A DNA stretch of 64,000 bases from Rivibacter sp049446155 (lineage in GTDB: Bacteria; Pseudomonadota; Gammaproteobacteria; Burkholderiales; Burkholderiaceae_C). Positions 35,514 through 44,464 of this stretch are shown one piece after another; positions within the stretch are counted from its first letter, which is position 1; each line of letters opens with the position of its first letter. A model generated the notes under the pieces. It searched no databases and was not told the origin of the DNA. It was given only the letters and a program-made list of their open reading frames with translations. The stretch spans positions 124,001-188,000 of the forward strand of contig NZ_JBMSEE010000010.1 of assembly GCF_049446155.1 (NCBI RefSeq), given 5' to 3'. The translations under genes and the position numbers were made by a program.

Positions 35514-35953
35514 ACCGTTCCACCGCCATTTCTCCCTTCGACCGCGAGGCTCGCGAGGCCCGTTTCGCGCTGCGTGTGGCCGCCCGGTTGACCGAGCGCA
35601 GCGCCGCGCTGCCCCATGACATCAACGAGCGCCTGCGCATCGCCCGCCAGCAGGCCCTCGAGCGGGCACGCGCGAAGACGGTCGCTGCCCCGCAAACGGC
35701 GCCGGCGGTGCTCAATGCCGGGCGCGGCTCCCTGTTGTTCGGCGGCGACGGCAGCTCCGGCTGGTGGCGCCTGGCCGCCTTGCTGCCGGTCGTGGCGCTG
35801 GTGGTGGGCATGGTGACGGTGCAGATCCAGAGCGAGGACGAGCAGGCTGCCGACGCCGCCGAGATCGACGCAGCCCTGCTGTCCGACGACCTTCCGCCCG
35901 CCGCCTATGCCGATCCGGGTTTCGCCGAGTTCCTGCGCCAGCCGGCCGATTGA
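35510..35953 (+). CDS. DUF3619 family membrane protein (candidate anti-sigma partner)
   Basis: 147-residue protein of the DUF3619 type. An N-terminal cytoplasmic helical part (about 1-80, FDREAREARFALRVAARLTER), one transmembrane helix at about 83-105 (WWRLAALLPVVALVVGMVTVQI), and a short acidic periplasmic tail ending DPGFAEFLRQPAD. The topology, cytoplasmic N-terminus plus one membrane helix, and translational coupling to the ECF sigma gene (ATGA) are those of an anti-sigma factor. This is an inference; DUF3619 has no assigned function to my knowledge. Confidence 0.87.
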   Translation: MNRSTAISPFDREAREARFALRVAARLTERSAALPHDINERLRIARQQALERARAKTVAAPQTAPAVLNAGRGSLLFGGDGSSGWWRLAALLPVVALVVGMVTVQIQSEDEQAADAAEIDAALLSDDLPPAAYADPGFAEFLRQPAD

Positions 35954-35963
35954 CGCGGCGCCA

Positions 35964-36689
35964 ATGACCACACGCCGCCTGCTCGCCTTCGTTTGCGCCG
36001 CCCTGCTGGCCGGCGCGGTCGTTGCCGCGCCCGATGCAGGCGGCCCGACGTGGTCCGAGCTCAGCCCGGCCCAGCGCAATGCGCTCAAGCCGCTGGAGCG
36101 TGAATGGGGCGGCATGGACGGGCCGCGCAAGCAGAAGTGGCTCGAGGTGACGGCCCGCTTCGACAAGATGTCGCCCGACGAACGCCGGCGCATCCAGGAA
36201 CGCATGGCCGACTGGGCCAAGCTGAGCCCGCAGCAGCGCGGCCAGGCGCGCCTCAACTACCAAGGCGCCAAGCAGCTGCCGGCCGAGGAGCGCCAGGCCC
36301 GCTGGCAGGCCTACCAGGAGCTGCCCGAAGACCAGCGCAAGCAGCTCGCGGCGACGGCGCGCAATGACGCACGCAAGGCAGGCGCCGCGCCCCGCCCGGG
36401 AGCGGCCAAGACCGCCGGCACGGCGGCCACCGGCCCGCAACCCAAGGTGAATACCGTCCCGAGCCCCCTCGAGGCGGCGCGGCCGCGACCGGTCGCGCCA
36501 TCGACCGTGCAGGCCAAGCCCGGTGCGACGACGCGCCCGATCTCGCAGCCGGCGACACCCCCGTTGCACCAGCAGCCGGGCCTGCCCAAGATCGCCGCGA
36601 CGCCCACCTTCGTCGACCGCAACACCCTGCTGCCGCAGCGAGGCCCTCAGGCGGCCGCCGCCGCGGAGCCGGTCAACCAGAAGCCCTGA
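35964..36689 (+). CDS. DUF3106 domain exported protein
   Basis: 241-residue protein with a signal peptide (MTTRRLLAFVCAALLAGAVVAAP) and a DUF3106-type helical domain at about 28-130: tandem short repeats of the form W..L.P.QR..L.PLE..W and MSPDERRRIQERM...LSPQQRGQAR. The rest is a proline/alanine/threonine-rich disordered tail. The repeated W/L/P/Q pattern may coil around a partner in the periplasm, like CpxP/Spy-type proteins, but this is only a resemblance. Starts 10 bases after the DUF3619 gene, so cotranscribed with the sigma factor. Confidence 0.85.
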   Translation: MTTRRLLAFVCAALLAGAVVAAPDAGGPTWSELSPAQRNALKPLEREWGGMDGPRKQKWLEVTARFDKMSPDERRRIQERMADWAKLSPQQRGQARLNYQGAKQLPAEERQARWQAYQELPEDQRKQLAATARNDARKAGAAPRPGAAKTAGTAATGPQPKVNTVPSPLEAARPRPVAPSTVQAKPGATTRPISQPATPPLHQQPGLPKIAATPTFVDRNTLLPQRGPQAAAAAEPVNQKP

Positions 36690-36761
36690 GTCCGCGCGCC
36701 TGTTAGGCTCGCGGACTTTGCTGCCCGCGCGGCCGCAAGCGCCGCGCCCTGGTTTGTTTTC

Positions 36762-37277
36762 ATGTCCGCCCCCCTCCTGACGCCGCCGAGCCTGCGGCGA
36801 CGCATGGCCGCCTTCTTCTACGAAGGCGTGCTGCTGTTCGGCGTCGTGATGATCGCCGAGTACCTGTTCTCCGCCCTGACCCAGCAGCGGCACGCGCTCT
36901 ACCTGCGCGAGGCCAGCATGGCCTTTCTCTTCATCGTGCTGGGCATCTACTTCACGTGGTTCTGGTCGCATGGCGGCCAGACGCTTGCGATGAAGACGTG
37001 GCACGTGCGACTGGTGCGCGCCGACGGCAGCCCGGTCTCCCAAACGCGCGCGCTGGCCCGCTACGTCGCCAGCTGGATCTGGTTGCTGCCGCCCTTGGCC
37101 GGCGTCGGCGTGCTCGGCGTGAAGACGCTCGGCGGCGGCGGGGCGACCGCGATCGTGCTGGGTTGGATCGCCGGCTATGCCTTGCTGTCCAAGCTGCAGC
37201 CGCAGCGCCAGTTCTGGCATGACGTGCTGTGCGGCACGCGGCTGATCAGTTGGCGGCCCGTTGTCGCGGCGCGGTGA
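36762..37277 (+). CDS. RDD family membrane protein
   Basis: 171-residue integral membrane protein. It opens with RRRMAAFFYEGVLLFGVVM, the RDD signature region with the conserved Arg and a Tyr/Glu variant, followed by three or four membrane helices and WHVRLVRADGSPVS, a typical RDD loop. RDD proteins are poorly characterised; some are sodium/proton antiporter-like. Spaced 72 bases after the DUF3106 gene in the same direction. Confidence 0.9.
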   Translation: MSAPLLTPPSLRRRMAAFFYEGVLLFGVVMIAEYLFSALTQQRHALYLREASMAFLFIVLGIYFTWFWSHGGQTLAMKTWHVRLVRADGSPVSQTRALARYVASWIWLLPPLAGVGVLGVKTLGGGGATAIVLGWIAGYALLSKLQPQRQFWHDVLCGTRLISWRPVVAAR

Positions 37278-37302
37278 TCTTGGCCCGTTAGGATCGCGCG
37301 CG

Positions 37303-37686
37303 ATGAACGGCAACCCCTACAAAGGCCGCACCGGCCTCGATCGCATCTGGCGCGCCTGCGGCTACTCCATCGACGGCCTGCGCTCGGCTTACCAAGGCGA
37401 AAGCGCCTTCCGCCAGGAGGTGTGGGCGGCCCTCGTGCTGATGCCGGCCGCGTTCTGGATCGGCCGCGGCTGGGTCGAGGTCGCGCTGCTCGTCGGCTCG
37501 GTGCTGCTGGTGATGATCGTCGAGCTGCTCAACTCCAGCGTCGAGGCGGCGATCGACCGCGTGAGCTACGAGCTGCACGACCTCTCCAAGCGGGCCAAGG
37601 ACATCGCCAGCGCGGCCGTCCTGCTCTCGCTGCTGCTGTGCGGCGGCATCTGGGTCGCCGCACTCTGGCACCGCTTCGGCCACTGA
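37303..37686 (+). CDS. dgkA: Diacylglycerol kinase DgkA
   Basis: 127-residue trimeric inner-membrane kinase that recycles diacylglycerol to phosphatidic acid. The active-site segment VELLNSSVEAAIDRVS is intact, preceded by the amphipathic N-terminal helix (GLDRIWRACGYSIDGLRSAYQGESAFRQE) and flanked by three hydrophobic helices. ATG 37303 begins the family-like N-terminus. It lies 25 bases past the RDD gene. Confidence 0.95.
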   Translation: MNGNPYKGRTGLDRIWRACGYSIDGLRSAYQGESAFRQEVWAALVLMPAAFWIGRGWVEVALLVGSVLLVMIVELLNSSVEAAIDRVSYELHDLSKRAKDIASAAVLLSLLLCGGIWVAALWHRFGH

Positions 37687-37702
37687 CGACCCACCGCGAA
37701 CG

Positions 37703-38296
37703 ATGAACGCCCCTGCGCCGCTGTCCTTCTGCATCTACTGCGGTTCGCGCCCCGGCCACCGCGACGCCTATGCCGATGCCGCGCGCCGCACCGGCACCGC
37801 GATCGCCGCGCGCGGCAGCCGCCTGGTCTACGGCGGCGGCAACGTGGGCCTGATGGGCATCGTCGCCGATGCCGCGCTCGCGGCCGGCGCCTTTGTCTGC
37901 GGCGTGATTCCGCGCTCGCTGATGGAGCGCGAGGTCGGCCATCGAGGCTTGAGCGAGTTGCACGTGGTCGAGACGATGCACCAGCGCAAGCAGATGATGG
38001 CCGAGCGCGCCGACGCCTTCATCGCCTTGCCGGGCGGCATCGGCACCTTCGAGGAGCTGTTCGAGGTCTGGACTTGGCGCCAGCTGGGCTACCACGACCA
38101 GCCGATCGGCCTGCTCAACATCGAGGGCTACTACGACGGCCTGCTGGCCTTCCTGGACCGCTCGGTGGCCGAGGGCTTCCTGGGCGAGAACGTGCGCGCG
38201 CTGCTGCTCGCCGACGACGATCCCGAGCGCCTCGTGGATCGGCTCGCACGGCTCGTCCCGAGCGCGCGAGCTGCGGACGACTACACGCGCATCTAG
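37703..38296 (+). CDS. LOG family protein (nucleoside 5'-monophosphate phosphoribohydrolase)
   Basis: 197-residue Rossmann-like protein of the TIGR00730/LOG family, which hydrolyses cytokinin-type or related nucleoside monophosphates to base plus ribose phosphate. Motifs GGGNVGLMG (about 47-55) and PGGIGTFEELFEVWTW (about 112-127) are complete. In bacteria the physiological substrate is often AMP or unknown. Last plus-strand gene of this series; its stop is one base from the convergent glnB stop. Confidence 0.93.
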   Translation: MNAPAPLSFCIYCGSRPGHRDAYADAARRTGTAIAARGSRLVYGGGNVGLMGIVADAALAAGAFVCGVIPRSLMEREVGHRGLSELHVVETMHQRKQMMAERADAFIALPGGIGTFEELFEVWTWRQLGYHDQPIGLLNIEGYYDGLLAFLDRSVAEGFLGENVRALLLADDDPERLVDRLARLVPSARAADDYTRI

Positions 38297-38297
38297 C

Positions 38298-38636
38298 TCA
38301 GACCGCCGATTCGTCCGTCTCGCCGGTGCGGATGCGCACCACCTGCTCGACCGCCGTCACGAAGATCTTGCCGTCGCCGATCTTGCCGGTCTTGGCGGCC
38401 TTGACGATGGCCTCGATGCAGTGCTCGACGTCGCTGTCCTTGACCACGACCTCGACCTTCACCTTGGGCAGGAAGTCGACCACGTACTCGGCGCCGCGGT
38501 AGAGCTCGGTGTGGCCCTTCTGGCGCCCGAAGCCCTTGACCTCGGTCACGGTCAGGCCGGAGACGCCCACGTCGGCCAGCGCCTCGCGCACCTCCTCGAG
38601 CTTGAACGGTTTGATGACGGCGGTGATCTGCTTCAT
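38298..38636 (-). CDS. glnB: Nitrogen regulatory protein P-II
   Basis: 112-residue PII protein, a trimeric sensor of ATP/ADP and 2-oxoglutarate. The T-loop GRQKGHTELYRGAEYVVDF holds Tyr51, the uridylylation site; PII C-terminal block KIGDGKIFVTAVEQVVRIRTGE is present. Genomic position behind nadE rather than beside amtB suggests GlnB rather than GlnK. ATG 38636 gives the standard N-terminus MKQITAVIKPFKLEEVREAL. Gap of 46 bases to nadE. Confidence 0.95.
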   Translation of the reverse strand: MKQITAVIKPFKLEEVREALADVGVSGLTVTEVKGFGRQKGHTELYRGAEYVVDFLPKVKVEVVVKDSDVEHCIEAIVKAAKTGKIGDGKIFVTAVEQVVRIRTGETDESAV

Positions 38637-38682
38637 GGCGGGCTCCGGGTGCGCAGGTTGGTCTTGAGCGGATTTAAGCACG

Positions 38683-40371
38683 TCAGGCGCGGAACTTGGA
38701 CGTGATCGGGTAGCGCCAGTCCTTGCCGAACGACCGGTGCGTGATGCGGATGCCGACCGGCGCTTGCCTCCGCTTGTACTCGTTCACCTTGATGAGGCGC
38801 GCGACCCGCTCCACCGTGGTGCGCTCGAAGCCGTCGGCGACGATCTCGTCGACCGAGCGGTCCTCTTCCATGTAGCGCGCGAGGATGGCGTCGAGCACGT
38901 CGTAGGGCGGCAGGCTGTCCTGGTCGAGCTGGCCCGGGCGCAGCTCGGCCGACGGTGGGCGCGTGATGATGCGCTCGGGAATCGGCGCCGGCTCGCCGCG
39001 CGCCTCGGCCTGCGCGTTGCGCCAGTTCGCGAGCCGGTAGACCAGCGTCTTGGCCACGTCCTTGATCACTGCGAAGCCGCCGGCCATGTCGCCGTAGAGC
39101 GTGCAGTAGCCGGTGGCCATCTCGCTCTTGTTGCCCGTGGTCAGCACGATGCGCCCGCTCTTGTTGGACAGCGCCATCAGCAGCGTGCCGCGGATGCGCG
39201 CCTGGATGTTCTCCTCGGTCGCGTCCTCGGGCAGGCCGGCGAACTCGCTCGCGAGACTCTGGCGGAAGGCGTCGAACATCGGCTCGATCGCGATCTCGTC
39301 GTAGCGCACCGCAAGGCGCCTGGCCATCTCGCGCGCATCGATCCACGAGATGTCGGCCGTGTAGGGCGACGGCATCATCACCGCACGCACCTTGTCGGCG
39401 CCCAGCGCGTCGACCGCGATCGCCAGCACCAGCGCCGAGTCGATGCCGCCCGACAGGCCGATGATCGCGCCCGGGAAGCCGTTCTTGCCGAGGTAGTCGC
39501 GCACGCCCGTCACGAGGGCGCCCCAGGCCTGGGCCTCTTCGCCCGGCAATGGTGCGAGCTCGCCGCTCGCGCCGCCGGCGATGTCGAAGCGCAGCGGTAA
39601 CACCTGCTCCTCGAAGCTGTGTGCGCGCGCGCGTACCGCACCTGTCGCATCGACCGCGAACGAGGCACCGTCGAACACGATCTCGTCCTGCCCGCCGGTG
39701 AGATGCGCATAGGCCAGCGGCAGACTGAGCGCACGCGCTCGCTCGGCCATGCGCGCCTCGCGCTCGGCCGCCTTGCCGAGATGAAACGGCGACGCATTGA
39801 GCACCACGAGCGCCTGCGCGCCGGCCGCCTTGGCCGCAGCGCCGGGCTCGTCGAACCAGGCGTCCTCGCAGATCAGCACGCCGACCTTGAAGCCGCCCGC
39901 ATCGACCACCAGCGGGCCGAGGCCGAGCTCGCGGCCGGTGGTGAAGTAGCGTCGCTCGTCGAACACCTGGTAGTTCGGCAGCTCGCGCTTGGCGTACCCG
40001 CCGACCACCCGGCCGGCGTGCAGCACCGAAGCCGCATTCACCCGTCGCAGCACGGCCATCGAGCGCGTGCGAACATCGTCGCCGACGGTCTTCGGATGGC
40101 CGACCACGAGGTGCAGGTCCGGCAGATCGGCCAGCGACTTGGCGAGCTGCGCCAGCGCGGCATCGCAGGCCTGCATGAAGGCCGGGCGCAGCAGCAGGTC
40201 TTCGGGCGGGTAGCCGGTCAGCGCGAGCTCCGGCGTCACCGCGAGGCGCGCGCCGGCCGCGTGCGCCTCGCGCGCCATCGCGGCAATGCGACGCGCGTTG
40301 CCATCGAGATCGCCGACCGTGGCATTGAACTGCAGGAGCGCGACAGGAAGCGTGGAAGACGACGAGGCCAT
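38683..40371 (-). CDS. nadE: Glutamine-dependent NAD+ synthetase
   Basis: 562-residue two-domain enzyme completing NAD synthesis by amidating nicotinate adenine dinucleotide. The N-terminal nitrilase-like glutaminase has Glu in VTPELALTGYPPEDLL, Lys in GGYAKRELPNY and Cys in VGVLICEDAWF as catalytic triad; the C-terminal synthetase has the ATP pyrophosphatase loop GLSGGIDSALVLAIA at about 290. The only plausible start is ATG 40371, eight residues ahead of the family's first strand. This ATG overlaps, on the opposite strand, the ATG of the divergent acyltransferase. Followed by glnB. Confidence 0.97.
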   Translation of the reverse strand: MASSSSTLPVALLQFNATVGDLDGNARRIAAMAREAHAAGARLAVTPELALTGYPPEDLLLRPAFMQACDAALAQLAKSLADLPDLHLVVGHPKTVGDDVRTRSMAVLRRVNAASVLHAGRVVGGYAKRELPNYQVFDERRYFTTGRELGLGPLVVDAGGFKVGVLICEDAWFDEPGAAAKAAGAQALVVLNASPFHLGKAAEREARMAERARALSLPLAYAHLTGGQDEIVFDGASFAVDATGAVRARAHSFEEQVLPLRFDIAGGASGELAPLPGEEAQAWGALVTGVRDYLGKNGFPGAIIGLSGGIDSALVLAIAVDALGADKVRAVMMPSPYTADISWIDAREMARRLAVRYDEIAIEPMFDAFRQSLASEFAGLPEDATEENIQARIRGTLLMALSNKSGRIVLTTGNKSEMATGYCTLYGDMAGGFAVIKDVAKTLVYRLANWRNAQAEARGEPAPIPERIITRPPSAELRPGQLDQDSLPPYDVLDAILARYMEEDRSVDEIVADGFERTTVERVARLIKVNEYKRRQAPVGIRITHRSFGKDWRYPITSKFRA

Positions 40372-41575
40372 GAAGGATCACGATACGCAGGATGCTCGCG
40401 CCGATGGTAGCGCCCGGTCCGATGCGCTCGTGATGCGCATTGCCGGCGACCCGCATGCGATCGAGGCCTCGGCCTGGGATGCGCTGCTCGAGGCCAGCCC
40501 GGCCCCGACGCCCTTCCTGCGCCACGCCTTCCTGTGTGCGCTGCATGACTCGGGCAGCGCGGTTGCCGAGACCGGCTGGACGCCTTGCTTCGCGACGCTG
40601 GAGCGCGGCGACGTGCTCGTCGCGGCGGCCGCGCTCTACCTCAAGAGCCACAGCTACGGCGAGTACGTGTTCGACTGGGCCTGGGCCGACGCCTGGGAGC
40701 GCGCGGGCCGGCCCTATTACCCCAAGCTGCTCGGCGCCGTGCCGTTCACGCCGGTGCCCGGCAGCCGTTTGCTGGCGGTGGACGACGATGCGCGCGCGGC
40801 GCTTCTGGCCGGCATCGAGCAGTTCGCACGCGCGCAAGCGCTGTCGTCGGTGCACCTGCTGTTCATCGACGAAGCCGACCGCCGCGCGGCCGAGGCGCAA
40901 GGCTGGCTCGAGCGCAGCACCGTGCAGTTCCACTGGCGCAACCGCGAGCACCGGCCCTACGCCGATTTCGATGATTTCCTCGCCGGTCTCACGCGCGACA
41001 AGCGCCGCAAGATCGCGCAGGAGCGCCGCTACGTGCGCGAAGCCGGCGTGACGATGCGCGCGCTGGCCGGCGCGCAGATCACCGGCGCCGACTGGGACTT
41101 CTTCTACCGCTGCTACCAGCGCACCTACCGCGAGCACCGCTCGACGCCCTACCTGACGCGCGACTTCTTCGCGCGCATGGCGCGCGGGATGGCCGAGCAC
41201 TGGCTGCTGTTCATCGCCGAGCGCGGCGACGAGCGCCTGGGCTGCTCGCTGATCGCGCTCGATCCCGCGTGTCGCGTCGCCTACGGCCGCTACTGGGGCG
41301 CGCTCGCGCCGGTGCGCTGCCTGCATTTCGAGGCCTGCTACTACGCGCCGCTGGAATGGTGCATCGCGCAGGGCTACCTTCGCTTCGAGGGCGGCGCGCA
41401 AGGCGAGCACAAGATGGCGCGCGGCCTCGAGCCGGTGCGCACCTTCTCGTCGCACTGGCTCGCCCACCCCGCTTTCGCCGATGCGGTGGCCCGCTTCCTC
41501 GAGCGCGAGGGCGCAGGCGTCGAGGCCTACGTCGACGAACTGGAGCAGCGCACGCCGTTCAAGCGGCCGGCGTGA
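40370..41575 (+). CDS. Acyltransferase of the PF04339/DUF482 (FemAB-like) type
   Basis: 401-residue protein of the DUF482 family, a tandem-GNAT fold related to FemAB aminoacyltransferases, with the highly typical LKSHSYGEYVFDWAWADAWERAG and YYPKLLGAVPFTPVPGSRLL blocks in the N-terminal half and AHWLAHPAFADAV-like C-terminal end. Often labelled peptidoglycan biosynthesis or N-acetyltransferase, but without an experimental role known to me. ATG 40370 has GAGG in front and overlaps the nadE start codon on the other strand; ATG 40433 (MRIAGDPHAIEAS) fits the family N-terminus better and is a real alternative. Confidence 0.88.
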   Translation: MKDHDTQDARADGSARSDALVMRIAGDPHAIEASAWDALLEASPAPTPFLRHAFLCALHDSGSAVAETGWTPCFATLERGDVLVAAAALYLKSHSYGEYVFDWAWADAWERAGRPYYPKLLGAVPFTPVPGSRLLAVDDDARAALLAGIEQFARAQALSSVHLLFIDEADRRAAEAQGWLERSTVQFHWRNREHRPYADFDDFLAGLTRDKRRKIAQERRYVREAGVTMRALAGAQITGADWDFFYRCYQRTYREHRSTPYLTRDFFARMARGMAEHWLLFIAERGDERLGCSLIALDPACRVAYGRYWGALAPVRCLHFEACYYAPLEWCIAQGYLRFEGGAQGEHKMARGLEPVRTFSSHWLAHPAFADAVARFLEREGAGVEAYVDELEQRTPFKRPA

Positions 41576-41593
41576 CGCTTCCCAGCGTCACGC
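41570..41593. terminator. Hairpin between convergent acyltransferase and M16 peptidase genes
   Basis: Perfect 10-bp stem (GCGTGACGCT / AGCGTCACGC) with loop TCCC. The acyltransferase stop codon lies in the 5' arm. T-runs are weak on both strands, so its efficiency is uncertain. Confidence 0.55.
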
Positions 41594-41602
41594 CGTTGAA
41601 CC

Positions 41603-44371
41603 TCACTCCTTGAAGTCGCCGCCGAAGGCCAGGACGAAGGCATCCGGCTTGACGTACTTGCGCAGCGCCGCGTTCACCTGCTCCAGCGTCAGCGCGGCGA
41701 TCGCGTCGTCGACCCTCTGCGAGACCGCGAAGTCGCGCCCGAGGTAAAGGTTGCTCGCCAGGCTGGCGGCGAGCTGGTCGTCTTGCGCGCGCGCGAGGCT
41801 GCGCCGGCTGATCAGGCCGCGCTTGGCCTCGGCGAGCTCGGCGGCGGTGAAGCCGTCCTTGAGCGCGCGCGCGACTTCCTCGCGGAACGCCTTCTCCACC
41901 TTCGGCCGGTTCTGCGGCGCGAAGATGGCGTAGGCGCCCCAGCTCGAATTGGGTTCGAACTGGCTCCACTTGACGAAGCTCCCGGTGCCGTACGACAGGC
42001 CGTCCTTCTCGCGGATGCGCACCCACAGCCGCGAGCTGCCGCTGCCGCCGAGCAGGAAGTTGGCGGTCATCAGCGCCGGGTAGTCGGCATCGAGATCGTT
42101 CAGCGGCACGCCCGACTGCTGCGCGAGCATCAGCGCGTTCTGCTTGTCGGGCGTGGGCAGCTTCATCAGCGTCGGCGGCACCGGATGCGCGGGCTCCGGC
42201 ACCCGTGCATAGGTCGCCGTGCTGCGCCAGTTGCCCAGCGCCGCATCGAGCGCCTGGCGCACCGCCGCGGGATCGAAGTCGCCGGTCGCCGCGAACTCGC
42301 CGTAGGAGGCGCCGTAGAAGCGCTGGTGGAAGGCGCGAAGCTGGTCCGCGGTCACCGCCTTCAGGTCGGCGACCTGCTCGTCGAAGCTGCGCGCATGGCG
42401 CACGTCGCCGCGCGGGTACGGGTTGCCATGACGCGCCAGCGCGTTCTCGGTCACGGCCTCGGGCTCGTGGCGCTGCTGCTCGATGGCCGTCAGGCCCTGC
42501 GCACGCAGCTCCTCCAGCACGGCCGGCGGAAAGTTCGGTTCGCGCAGCAGCTCGCCGACCAGCGCGATGGCTTGCGGCAGCGTGTCGCGGCGCGACGCGA
42601 AGGCCAGCGTCACCGCGCCGTTCGACGGCGCGATCTTCAGCTCGGTCTTGAGTTCGTCGAGCCGGTCCTGGATCTGCTGGCGGCTCAGCCTGGCCGTGCC
42701 CTTGTCGAGCATGGCGGCCACCATCTCCGGCACGTCGCCCTGGTTCGCGAGGCTCTTCTCGTCGCCGAAGCGCAGCACGAGCGTCGCGCGCACCGCATTG
42801 CCGCGCGTCGGCTTGGGCAGCAACGCGAGTTTCAGGCCGCTGGCCAGCTGCGACTTCTGCGTCTTGGCGTCGATGTTCGAGGGCGTCGCGTCGAAGGCCG
42901 CGACGGTGGCGGCAGCGGCCGACGGCGTCCAGCCCTTGAACTGCGCTGCGACGTCGATCGTGGCCGGCGCGGGTGCGCGCCGGGGCTCGGTCGTCGGCTC
43001 GTAGCGCGCCAGCGTGCGGTTCGAAGGCAGCAGGTTCTGCTCGGCGACGCGCTGCACGTCGGCCAGCGTGACCTTGGCGACGCGGTCGCGCTGCAGGAAG
43101 AAGAAGCGCCAGTCGCCCAGCGCGATTGCCTCCGACAGGTTCACGCCCACCGCCTCGGGGTTGGCGAACTCCTGCTCCCAGCCCTTGAGCCACTTGGCGC
43201 GCGCCCGCTCGAGCTCCTCGGCGGTGATCGGCTCGCGCGCCACCGACTCGAGCGCGCCGAGCATGGCGTCGCGTGCCTTGTCGACGTCGTGCTCCGCACC
43301 GAGCACCGCGACGAACAGCGCCGCGCTCGGGTCGTGGAACGAGAAGCTCTCCGCGCCCACGCTCGAGGCCAGCCGCGTCTCGACCAGGCGCTTGTGCAGA
43401 CGGCCGGCAGGGGCGTCGCCGAAGATGAGCTCGAGCATCTTGAGCGCAGCGCTGTCGGCATGGCCGCCCGGCGGCGTGTGGTAGCCGACGTAGAGCAGCG
43501 GCGTGCCGCCGACGCGGCGCACGTGGATCACGCGCTCGCCGTCTTGCGCCGGATCGAGCGTGTACAGGCGCGGCAGCACGCGCTTGGGTCTGGGGATCGC
43601 GCCGAACGACTGCTGCACCCAGGTGAGCACCTTGGCCGTGTCGAACTTGCCCGAGACGATCAGCGTCGCATTGTCGGGCTGGTAGTACTGGCGATAGAAG
43701 GCCTGCAACCGGCCGATGTCGACGTTCTCGACGTCGGCGCGCGCACCGATCGTGTCCTTGGCGTAGTTGTGCCAGTCGAACATCGCCGACAGCAGGCGCT
43801 GGTAGAGGATGCGCTGGGGATCGTTCTCGCCCATCTCCATCTCGTTGCGCACCACCGTCATCTCGGAGTCGAGGTCCTTCTTCGCGATGAAGCTGTTGAC
43901 CATCGCGTCGGCATGCCACGACAGGAACCACTTCAGGTTGTCGTCGTTGGCCGCGAAGCTGGCGAAGTAGTTGGTGCGGTCGAACCAGGTGCTGCCGTTG
44001 GCGCGCAGGCCGCGCTTGCTGAACTCGGCCCACACGGCCGGGTTCTTCGGCGTCCCCTTGAAGATGAGGTGCTCGAGCAGGTGGGCCATGCCCGTCTCGC
44101 CGTAGTTCTCGTGGCGCGAGCCGACGTGGTAGGTCAGGTTGACCGTCGTCGTGGGCTTGGAGTCGTCGGGCGCGAGCAGCAGCTGAAGCCCGTTGGCCAG
44201 GCGGATCTCCTGGATGCCCTCGACCTCGGTCACCGCCTTCATGCCCGGCGGCAGCTTGGCGGGCGGCGCGGCGTGCGCCGGCGTCGCACACAGCGCCACC
44301 AAGGCCAGCCCAGAAACGACAACGGCCGCACGAAGGCGGCCGAAGGGGGATTGCAGCTTCTCAGCAGTCAT
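41603..44371 (-). CDS. M16 family zinc peptidase (two-domain, exported)
   Basis: 922-residue exported peptidase with a signal peptide cleaved near AHA (residue 34). The first M16 half carries the inverted zinc motif His97-Leu-Leu-Glu100-His101 (AHLLEHLIFKGT) with the distal Glu in NEMEMGENDP at about 175; the second half (about 490 onward) lacks a HXXEH site and is the usual inactive partner domain containing the R..Y substrate-binding region (SSRLWVRIREKDGLSYG). It probably degrades peptides in the periplasm or handles a specific precursor. Single gene, facing the acyltransferase at its 3' end. Confidence 0.95.
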   Translation of the reverse strand: MTAEKLQSPFGRLRAAVVVSGLALVALCATPAHAAPPAKLPPGMKAVTEVEGIQEIRLANGLQLLLAPDDSKPTTTVNLTYHVGSRHENYGETGMAHLLEHLIFKGTPKNPAVWAEFSKRGLRANGSTWFDRTNYFASFAANDDNLKWFLSWHADAMVNSFIAKKDLDSEMTVVRNEMEMGENDPQRILYQRLLSAMFDWHNYAKDTIGARADVENVDIGRLQAFYRQYYQPDNATLIVSGKFDTAKVLTWVQQSFGAIPRPKRVLPRLYTLDPAQDGERVIHVRRVGGTPLLYVGYHTPPGGHADSAALKMLELIFGDAPAGRLHKRLVETRLASSVGAESFSFHDPSAALFVAVLGAEHDVDKARDAMLGALESVAREPITAEELERARAKWLKGWEQEFANPEAVGVNLSEAIALGDWRFFFLQRDRVAKVTLADVQRVAEQNLLPSNRTLARYEPTTEPRRAPAPATIDVAAQFKGWTPSAAAATVAAFDATPSNIDAKTQKSQLASGLKLALLPKPTRGNAVRATLVLRFGDEKSLANQGDVPEMVAAMLDKGTARLSRQQIQDRLDELKTELKIAPSNGAVTLAFASRRDTLPQAIALVGELLREPNFPPAVLEELRAQGLTAIEQQRHEPEAVTENALARHGNPYPRGDVRHARSFDEQVADLKAVTADQLRAFHQRFYGASYGEFAATGDFDPAAVRQALDAALGNWRSTATYARVPEPAHPVPPTLMKLPTPDKQNALMLAQQSGVPLNDLDADYPALMTANFLLGGSGSSRLWVRIREKDGLSYGTGSFVKWSQFEPNSSWGAYAIFAPQNRPKVEKAFREEVARALKDGFTAAELAEAKRGLISRRSLARAQDDQLAASLASNLYLGRDFAVSQRVDDAIAALTLEQVNAALRKYVKPDAFVLAFGGDFKE

Positions 44372-44394
44372 GAGCGCACTCTCGGGCCTCGTGG

Positions 44395-44418
44395 GCCGGT
44401 CAGCAGAAAGTGACCGGC
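44395..44418. other. Inverted repeat between ppa and the M16 peptidase gene
   Basis: GCCGGTCA (44395-44402) and TGACCGGC (44411-44418) form a perfect 8-bp stem with an 8-base loop, 24 bases upstream of the M16 peptidase ATG. No T-run on the minus strand, so it may be an operator or leader hairpin rather than a ppa terminator. Confidence 0.4.
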
Positions 44419-44464
44419 AGTTTAACGAGCCCTGCGGCGTGCGCCGCGCTGCGTGGCCGCCGTG

